Origin: Planctomycetota bacterium
Lineage (GTDB): Bacteria; Planctomycetota; PLA2; JAEUHO01
Direction of reading: 5' to 3'
Assembly: GCA_026647295.1 (NCBI GenBank)
Contig: JAPKHB010000133.1
Span: 1-9,369 of the forward strand
DNA: 9,369 bases
Shown: positions 4,315 to 9,369 of the stretch, in pieces
Layout: each line of letters opens with the position of its first letter
Position numbering within the stretch: position 1 is the first letter of the stretch
Program-made: the position numbers and the translations under genes
The notes under the pieces: model-generated
Database searches by the model: none
What the model saw: only the letters and a program-made list of their open reading frames with translations
What the model was told of the DNA's origin: nothing

Positions 4315-7281
4315 GTGGGCGCTCGGCAAGCCGTCGCAGTGACCCTTCTCTCCCTCTTGGTCGCGTGCGGGGCGGAGCCGAGAGGAGCAGGACCGCGGGC
4401 GGAGACAGCCGATCGCCCCGTTCCCGACGTCGGCGGCCGGCGCGCCGAGGTCGATGCCCTGCCCGGAGCCCTGCCCGCGGGCGCCCGGATCGTCGCGAGG
4501 CCCGCGCCGGCCGAGGCGGCCCACCGCAAGGATCCCACGCGCGCGATCGTGGGCCCGGTCTGGGACTTGATCGTCGACGGTCCGGCGGGCTCCCAACCGG
4601 CCTATCCCCTCCCCGTGCGCCTGCCCTACGATCCGCGGGCGGTCCGCGAGGGAGAGGTCGTCTCCGCCGCGCGCTGGGCCGGGGACCGCTGGGAGTCGCT
4701 GCCCGACACGGAGGACGACCCGCTCCTCGGGGTCGTTTCCGCGAGCGCGGACCACTTCTCGGTCTTCGCGCCGACGGCGGGTCCGCCGGTGCGCGAACTC
4801 GGCCGCTGGTACGGGGACAGCAAGAGGGTCGAGCACTTCGGGGGGCTCGACGTGCTGCTCTGGGGTCAGACGCCCTGGACGCGCACGGAGAGCTTCCGCT
4901 GGCAGGTCCGGGAGGAGTACCACGAACGCCTCCGCTGGCGGCGCCTCGTGTTCGAGAGCGCCGCCTGGGAACTCCGGGAGACGAAGTTCCAGTGGATCGG
5001 CGGCCGCCGGGGTGGCCCGCTCGCGACCGCCCCCTGGCCCGGGCAGGAAGCCCTGCAGCTGGGACAGACCTACTCCGAGGTCGACCTGAACGCCCCGCTC
5101 ACCGCGGACGAGCGCCGCCGCCTGGAGGCCGCCCGGTCGAAGGTCACCGAACTCGAAGGACGAGCCCGCGACCTCATCCGCCGCTACAACGAGGCGCCCC
5201 ACGACTCGCCCGAGCGGGGCCGCATCGCCCTCGAGTTCCAACAGGTCGTGCAGCCCCAACTGCGCAAGGCGCAGTTCGAAGCCGACGAGATCGAGTTCAC
5301 GGCCCGACCGCGCTGGGTCGTCGGAGAGGTGTCGCACCGCCGCGACGCCGAGACGGGCGAGATGACGGTCGCCATCGGGGCCCAGCTCGCCGACCTGGAG
5401 CCGCGGAGGTACGTGCGCACGTGGCTCGGCTACCCGAGCCTTGCGTACGACGGAAGGATCCCGGACGCACCGCAGGCGGAGATGCGCAGCGAGCGCGTCT
5501 TCGACCTGGGCAGCCCGACGCTCGAGGGGCCGCACGGCGCGGTGCTGCGCTCCGAGGAGCGCGCCCCGGGGATCGTGACGACACACGAGTACGGGGGGCT
5601 GGCGCCGGAGACGGCCCGGGAGCCGCGCCTCACGGTGCGCGGACACGTCTTCCACCGGCTGCACCAGCCCCGGGAGGCGCTCCGCCCGCGGGCGTCCCCC
5701 GGTCCTCGGACCGGGAACTTCGTGGGGGCGGGGGGCTCGTCCTGGAGCGACCTCGCGCCCCGCCTGTTCGCGGTCCCGCGCGTACGGATCGACCTGTTCC
5801 GCAAGGCGGCCGGCCAGGCGGAGTTCCCCCTGGTGCCGATGTCGACGGGCCGTACCGCCGACGACGGTTCGTTCGCCGTGGTCGCGAGCGTCGAGCGCGA
5901 CGACGTGCTGCGGATCCGGGCCACCTACGACCTGGCGGACGCCGAACTGGAGGAGACGTGCACGATCGACGTCCCCATGGTCGTGTTGGCCGAGGACGGC
6001 ATCCTCGCGGACACGCGCAACGTCCAGGCCGAGTGGATCTCCGCGCGAAGGTGTGAGGTGTCGTACCGGCACAAGGGCGGGCGGGTGACGCACGACCTCG
6101 GAGACGACGCCCGCCCGTGCGTCCTTCGAAGGGACGACGCGGGGCGGCTCTCGCTCGAGTTCAACGGGATGAACGCGCTGTTCCTCGGCTCGTTCTGCTA
6201 CCGCGCGAGGCACGTGAACCAGATCCGCAACCCCTACGAGGTGACGGTGGACGCACGCGTGGCCGAGATTCGCGCCGGCATGCCGGAGGCCTTCGCCGAG
6301 GAGGTGAACGCGCGGCTCGCGGCAGACGTGGACTCCGACGGCAACACGGTCGTGGGCTTCCAGGGCTGGGAGGTCTGCTTCGCCGCTTCCACGCTGATGC
6401 TGCTCGATGCCCTCTGGCTGGCGGCGCTCGCGCCCGACGGCCCCGAGCAGAACGAGCAGATCCAGCAGCTCGGCCAGGGCATCTACGACCACGTCGCGGG
6501 GGAGGTCCGGGCCGGGCGGCGGACCTGGGACTTTCCGTTCCCCGCCGCCGACGAGTTTCCCTCGGCGGCGGTGCGCGACGCCGTGCGCGCCGAGCAGGCG
6601 GCCGCGGGGGCCGGACGGACGCCCCGCGCGACGCGACAGCGCTGGGCGGCCGCCCTGGGACCCCACCGGTACTGGCCCTACGCGCCCGCCGACGCCCAGG
6701 ACGACAACAAGAACTGGCTGTTGTCGCGCGGGGGCTATCGCCCGTGGCAGTGGACCGACAACACCGCGGGCTACGTGGACGGGCGCTTCGGCGCCTCCCG
6801 GGTCGCCCACCTCGAGTACTCCGCGACCGTGAACGCGGACGTCTTCGAGCCGGCGACGCACCCCGAGTTGTTGGAGCGCCTGGGAGGCGGCGCGGTGGCC
6901 ATGACCAGCGTGCGGCACCGCGCGGCGGGCAGCACGCCCACGCGCGCCGTCGAGGGCGGGCACGTCATGCTGGTGCTCGGCGTCGTACTCTCGACGAACG
7001 GGCACGTCGTACGCGTACTGGTGAACGACCCGTACGGAGACCTCTCGCAGCACCCCGAGGTGGACGGATACTACGGAGCAAGCGGCGTGTATGACCGGGC
7101 CGACCCCGCACGGGACTTCGACCCGGAAGGCCACAAGGGCGCCTACGCGCCCTACGGCAACTGGCCCCATCCGACGCCCACGCTGGGGGGCAAGGCCGAC
7201 GGCAAGTGGGTCGTGTTCTACTGGCGCCCGGACATGGCCTCCCGCGACGACATCCGCGAACGCCTCCTCAAGCCGCGGTGA
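4315..7281 (+). CDS. Large multidomain lipoprotein with a C-terminal C39-like (papain-fold) peptidase domain
   Basis: No specific family recognised for the whole 988-residue protein. The signal peptide is of lipoprotein type: Arg4, a hydrophobic stretch and lipobox LVAC with Cys18, so it is expected to be membrane-anchored outside the cytoplasm. Residues about 45-157 look like a ZU5-type beta domain (LPAGARI, LPYDP, HFSVFAP). Residues 262-325 form a charged coiled coil. Residues about 490-545 resemble a transthyretin/CnaB-like fold (VRIDLF, then DDGSF at 516-520). The C-terminal third has FQGWEVCFAAS (Q683, C688), GGHVMLVLGV (H883) and VNDPYGD (N904, D905), the order and spacing style of C39-like cysteine peptidases. 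Between Cys and His lie about 195 residues, much longer than usual, with a Trp/Tyr-rich part. GTG 4315 is the first start after an in-frame stop at 4279. Membrane anchoring is a strong inference; peptidase activity is a moderate one. Confidence 0.85.
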   Translation: MGARQAVAVTLLSLLVACGAEPRGAGPRAETADRPVPDVGGRRAEVDALPGALPAGARIVARPAPAEAAHRKDPTRAIVGPVWDLIVDGPAGSQPAYPLPVRLPYDPRAVREGEVVSAARWAGDRWESLPDTEDDPLLGVVSASADHFSVFAPTAGPPVRELGRWYGDSKRVEHFGGLDVLLWGQTPWTRTESFRWQVREEYHERLRWRRLVFESAAWELRETKFQWIGGRRGGPLATAPWPGQEALQLGQTYSEVDLNAPLTADERRRLEAARSKVTELEGRARDLIRRYNEAPHDSPERGRIALEFQQVVQPQLRKAQFEADEIEFTARPRWVVGEVSHRRDAETGEMTVAIGAQLADLEPRRYVRTWLGYPSLAYDGRIPDAPQAEMRSERVFDLGSPTLEGPHGAVLRSEERAPGIVTTHEYGGLAPETAREPRLTVRGHVFHRLHQPREALRPRASPGPRTGNFVGAGGSSWSDLAPRLFAVPRVRIDLFRKAAGQAEFPLVPMSTGRTADDGSFAVVASVERDDVLRIRATYDLADAELEETCTIDVPMVVLAEDGILADTRNVQAEWISARRCEVSYRHKGGRVTHDLGDDARPCVLRRDDAGRLSLEFNGMNALFLGSFCYRARHVNQIRNPYEVTVDARVAEIRAGMPEAFAEEVNARLAADVDSDGNTVVGFQGWEVCFAASTLMLLDALWLAALAPDGPEQNEQIQQLGQGIYDHVAGEVRAGRRTWDFPFPAADEFPSAAVRDAVRAEQAAAGAGRTPRATRQRWAAALGPHRYWPYAPADAQDDNKNWLLSRGGYRPWQWTDNTAGYVDGRFGASRVAHLEYSATVNADVFEPATHPELLERLGGGAVAMTSVRHRAAGSTPTRAVEGGHVMLVLGVVLSTNGHVVRVLVNDPYGDLSQHPEVDGYYGASGVYDRADPARDFDPEGHKGAYAPYGNWPHPTPTLGGKADGKWVVFYWRPDMASRDDIRERLLKPR

Positions 7282-7461
7282 GGGCGCGGCGGGATCCGGG
7301 GCTCGACATGCGTAGCGCGGGGCGGCGACACAGGCCCCGGCACCTTCCCCCACGCCGAACCGGACGCCCGCACCCGGGGAGCGCCGGCAAGGGACCCGGG
7401 CCCCCCGACCCCCGCGACCGCCGGGCGCGTCGGCGCACCCACGCCGGCCCTTGGGACGGGC
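7282..7461. other. Intergenic gap between convergent genes
   Basis: No gene seen in these 180 bases. Two genes end facing each other, so terminators are expected. Only weak dyads are visible: CCCGGG at 7373-7378 and 7395-7400, and GGCCC 7446-7450 with GGGCC 7458-7462, the latter overlapping the kinase stop codon. Neither has a T-run. Confidence 0.5.
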
Positions 7462-8382
7462 CTACGGGGCGATGAACGCCTCCAGTTCGCGGGCGCGGGC
7501 GTCCAGGTCGGCGCGCGGGCGCCCGGCGAGCCCGTCCAGGCTGAAGTCGGAGACCGTGAAACTGGCCACGACCGTGCCGTAGATCATCGCCCGGCACAGG
7601 TGCGCGGTGTCGCCCTCGCCCGCGCCGGCGAGGTACCCGAGGATCCCGCCCGCAAAGGAGTCCCCGGCGCCGGTCGGGTCCACGACGCGCTCGAGCGGAT
7701 AGGAGGGCAGGGCGAAGAGGCGCTCGCGCGAGAACAGGAAGGAGCCGTGCTCGCCCTTCTTCACGATCAGGAAGCGCGGGCCCAGCTCGAGCAGGGCCTT
7801 GCCCGCGGCGATCAGGTTGGGCTGACGGGCCAGGGCCCGGGCCTCGGCGTCGTTGATGATCACGCCGTCCACCCGCCGCATCACCTCCAGCAGCGGCTCG
7901 CGGGCGACGTCGATCCACAGGTTCATCGTGTCCATCACCACCAGGCGCGGCGCCGTGAGTTGGTCGAGGACCGCCGCCTGGATGCGCGGATCGGTGTTCG
8001 CCAGGAACACGTAGGGCGCGCGCCGAAACGCCTCGGGCAGGCGCGGCGAGAAGGTGGCCAGGACGTTGAGGTCCGTGGCCAGGGTCTCGGCCTGCTCCAT
8101 GGCCCCCGCGTAGCGGCCGGACCAGTGGAAGGTGCGCCCGCCGGCGTCCACCTCCAGCCCCGAGAGGTCCACGCCGTGCGCCTCGAGCACGCGGCGGAAC
8201 GCCGGCGGGAAGTCCGCGCCGACCACCCCCACCAGGCCGACGCGCGCGAAGTACGAGGCGGCGACGCTGAAGTAGGTGGCGCTGCCGCCCAGGATCCCCT
8301 CGCGCCGCCCGGCCGGCGTGGCCACGTCGTCAAAGGCCAGGGTGCCGACCACGCACAGGTCGCAGACCGCATCGTCGCTCAC
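7462..8382 (-). CDS. PfkB/ribokinase-family carbohydrate kinase, substrate unknown
   Basis: The 306-residue protein would phosphorylate a sugar or nucleoside with ATP in the cytoplasm. It shows the N-terminal strand CVVGTLAFDDV (10-20), the family's GG site LGGSATYFSVAAS (31-43), the IINDAE motif (N177, E180) for Mg-phosphate binding, KKGEHG (208-213), and signature 2 DPTGAGDSFAGG with anion hole GAG and catalytic base D241. The length is normal. The start is GTG 8382: it follows a doubled GGGAGGGAGG and overlaps the stop of the upstream PF03706 gene as GTGA, which implies translational coupling. An open frame extends further upstream but is only the shadow of that gene. Substrate cannot be read from motifs; ribokinase- or adenosine-kinase-like roles are possible. 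The family is certain. Confidence 0.94.
   Translation of the reverse strand: MSDDAVCDLCVVGTLAFDDVATPAGRREGILGGSATYFSVAASYFARVGLVGVVGADFPPAFRRVLEAHGVDLSGLEVDAGGRTFHWSGRYAGAMEQAETLATDLNVLATFSPRLPEAFRRAPYVFLANTDPRIQAAVLDQLTAPRLVVMDTMNLWIDVAREPLLEVMRRVDGVIINDAEARALARQPNLIAAGKALLELGPRFLIVKKGEHGSFLFSRERLFALPSYPLERVVDPTGAGDSFAGGILGYLAGAGEGDTAHLCRAMIYGTVVASFTVSDFSLDGLAGRPRADLDARARELEAFIAP
8379..8382 (-). other. GTGA stop-start overlap (translational coupling)
   Basis: The TGA of the membrane protein (8381-8379) shares bases with the GTG of the kinase (8382-8380). The kinase Shine-Dalgarno (8396-8387) lies inside the last codons of the membrane protein. Confidence 0.9.
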
Positions 8383-9281
8383 GTCGCCTCCCTCCCGGGG
8401 GCCCGACCGTCCGCGGGGCCGTCCCGCGGGGCCCGGTCGCGGGCCACCTCCGCCTGGATCCGCGCCGGGCCGGGGTGCACCGGCGCCAGCGCCCACAACA
8501 CGCCCCCCGGCAGGTTCACGGCCAGCGTGGCCAGGCGGAACACCACCGAGAGGGCCACCGCCTCGCTCGCCGGTACGCCCACCTGCCCGAAGAACCAGGC
8601 GAAGGCGAGTTCCCCGACGCCCCAGCCCCCTGGCAGCAGCGGCACGGCGCTCAAGAGGTTGGCCAGGGGCACCAGCGCCAGGCACGTGCCCAGGTCCACG
8701 CCCAGGCCGAGCGCCCCGGCGATGAGCCACGCGGCGGCGGCGTTGGCGCCGTGGTTGAAGAGGCTGATGGCCATCGCCGCCGCCAGCGCCAGCGGCCGGG
8801 TGCGGTACAGGCGCGCCGCCGCCCGCGCCTCCTCGATCACGCCTTGGAAGGGCAGGCGGCGCACGAGCGCGCTCAAGCCCAGGGCCCGGCGCACGCCGCG
8901 GTGAAGGACCACGGCGGCCCCGACCCCGACGGCCGCCGTGACGCCCAGCACCAGGACCCGGGCCACCTCCGTCCCGGTGCCGCGCCGGGCCAGCCACAAC
9001 ACCCCGCCGGCAAAGAGCACGAGGCCGAAGAGGCCCACGAAGCGGTCCACGAGGACGGACAGGACCGCCCGCGTTCCCGCGCCGGTCTCCCGCGCGGCGT
9101 ACCAGGCCTTCACCACGTCTCCGCCCGTCGAGCCCGGCACGGCCATGTTGAAGAAGCCGCCGACGAACGTGAGCCGCAACGCCCGGCCAGGCGCAAGGCG
9201 CAGGTCCACGGCCGAAAGGAGCAGGTGCCAGCGCCAGCCGGTGAGCGCCACCAGGCCCGTGCCGGAGGATTGGAAGCGCAA
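8379..9281 (-). CDS. PF03706-type multi-TM membrane protein (UPF0104/LPG-synthase-TM, flippase-like), N-terminus broken
   Basis: The protein resembles the flippase half of MprF and its stand-alone UPF0104 relatives, which are thought to move lipids or lipid-linked molecules across the inner membrane. Visible marks are GWRWHLL (15-21), FFNMAVPGSTGGDVVKAWY (43-61), VDRFVGLFGLVLF (78-90) and PLLPGGWGVGE (214-224), with about six hydrophobic segments. It has 300 residues from a TTG at 9281, but homology starts only near residue 8, in what should be the second membrane segment. About 50-60 N-terminal residues are missing. The frame is closed upstream by a stop at 9305-9303, and the TTG has no Shine-Dalgarno, so this start is probably artificial. 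The C-terminal tail (270-300) is charged and cytosolic. The gene is coupled to the PfkB kinase. The lipid moved is unknown. Confidence 0.85.
   Translation of the reverse strand: MRFQSSGTGLVALTGWRWHLLLSAVDLRLAPGRALRLTFVGGFFNMAVPGSTGGDVVKAWYAARETGAGTRAVLSVLVDRFVGLFGLVLFAGGVLWLARRGTGTEVARVLVLGVTAAVGVGAAVVLHRGVRRALGLSALVRRLPFQGVIEEARAAARLYRTRPLALAAAMAISLFNHGANAAAAWLIAGALGLGVDLGTCLALVPLANLLSAVPLLPGGWGVGELAFAWFFGQVGVPASEAVALSVVFRLATLAVNLPGGVLWALAPVHPGPARIQAEVARDRAPRDGPADGRAPGREAT
8387..8396 (-). promoter_or_regulatory. Ribosome binding site of the PfkB kinase
   Basis: GGGAGGGAGG on the minus strand contains two overlapping GGAGG copies, 8 and 4 bases from the GTG. It decides the choice of GTG 8382. 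Confidence 0.7.
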
Positions 9282-9306
9282 GATCGCGGAGTTCGAAGGA
9301 ATTTAA
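9262..9306 (+). pseudogene. Possible C-terminal end of an unidentified plus-strand gene
   Basis: The plus strand reads PEDWKRKIAEFEGI and then TAA at 9304-9306, just ahead of a strong Shine-Dalgarno and the next start. This looks like the tail of a gene in another, less GC-rich genome whose front was lost at the junction. Family unknown; it may instead be chance. Confidence 0.3.
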
Positions 9307-9307
9307 A

Positions 9308-9313
9308 AAGGAG
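9308..9313 (+). promoter_or_regulatory. Ribosome binding site of the right-edge partial gene
   Basis: AAGGAG lies six bases before ATG 9320. Perfect match and spacing. Confidence 0.8.
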
Positions 9314-9319
9314 TCTTCT

Positions 9320-9369
9320 ATGAACGAGATTATTTTTCTGGTGAAAGAGGCGGATGAAGGCGGCTATAC
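9320..9369 (+). CDS. N-terminus of a small HicB-like antitoxin-type protein (runs off right edge)
   Basis: Sixteen codons are visible, MNEIIFLVKEADEGGY, with a further Thr likely. The opening matches my memory of a widespread family of about 70-residue proteins that begin MNEIIFLVEE-x-x-EGGY and are often mislabelled as 2-oxoisovalerate dehydrogenase. They are HicB-like and usually sit directly before a HicA-type mRNA interferase gene, so a HicA partner would be expected past the edge. Codons are AT-rich (ATT ATT TTT), unlike every other gene here. The start is supported by AAGGAG six bases upstream. Only the N-terminus is seen, so the family call is tentative. Confidence 0.5.
   Translation, partial: MNEIIFLVKEADEGGY

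Noticed and set aside
3901..7353. 1150-codon open frame on the minus strand
   Set aside because: It is antisense to the lipoprotein gene and the end of recA; no domain is recognisable, and the plus-strand protein has a signal peptide and motifs.
7462..8997. 511-residue version of the kinase starting far upstream
   Set aside because: The first 205 residues are the out-of-frame shadow of the PF03706 gene; GTG 8382 has the RBS and normal family length.
1..9369. tRNA, rRNA, CRISPR array or insertion sequence
   Set aside because: No tRNA-like cloverleaf, rRNA stretch, regularly spaced repeat array, transposase or terminal inverted repeats were seen.

Overview
This is a very GC-rich bacterial window (roughly three quarters G+C by eye) with six real genes. 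Strong G/C third-position bias creates many long shadow reading frames, which are left out. The lineage cannot be fixed from the sequence. A lipobox lipoprotein, a thpR-recA linkage and a divergent alaS would suit a high-GC Planctomycetota, Acidobacteriota or Myxococcota-like bacterium, but this is only a guess.

Layout. The minus strand from the left edge to 2023 encodes alanyl-tRNA synthetase (AlaRS): aminoacylation domain, tRNA-binding middle and the first half of the editing domain. At about residue 629 the frame runs without a stop into leucine-rich repeats (LRR, bases 2-136). Divergent from alaS are thpR (2128-2760, RNA 2',3'-cyclic phosphodiesterase) and recA (2931-4061). The recA leader is hairpin-rich, and RecA carries an N-terminal extension of about 30 residues. 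After a structured 253-base gap comes a 988-residue lipoprotein gene (4315-7281). Its product has a ZU5-like N-terminal domain, a coiled coil, a transthyretin/CnaB-like beta domain and a C-terminal domain that looks like a divergent C39-type papain-like peptidase. Converging on it from the minus strand is a translationally coupled pair: a PF03706-type multi-TM protein (8379-9281), whose stop overlaps the start of a PfkB-family sugar kinase (7462-8382).

Both edges look abnormal. At the left, AlaRS turns into LRR sequence. At the right, the PF03706 protein lacks its first membrane segments, and the sequence becomes AT-richer from about 9265. There the plus strand holds the end of an unknown ORF, a perfect Shine-Dalgarno and the first 16 codons of what looks like a HicB-like antitoxin. 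Assembly chimerism at both ends is the simplest explanation; real recombination is possible.

Function. thpR and recA are a recurrent RNA-processing/DNA-repair neighbourhood, and alaS is a housekeeping neighbour. The PF03706 protein and the kinase probably act together, perhaps in glycolipid or lipid-linked sugar handling. The lipoprotein is the least explained gene and the best candidate for something undescribed. Two genes without a Shine-Dalgarno (thpR and the lipoprotein) have a TANNNT hexamer 6-7 bases before the start codon, which suggests leaderless mRNAs.
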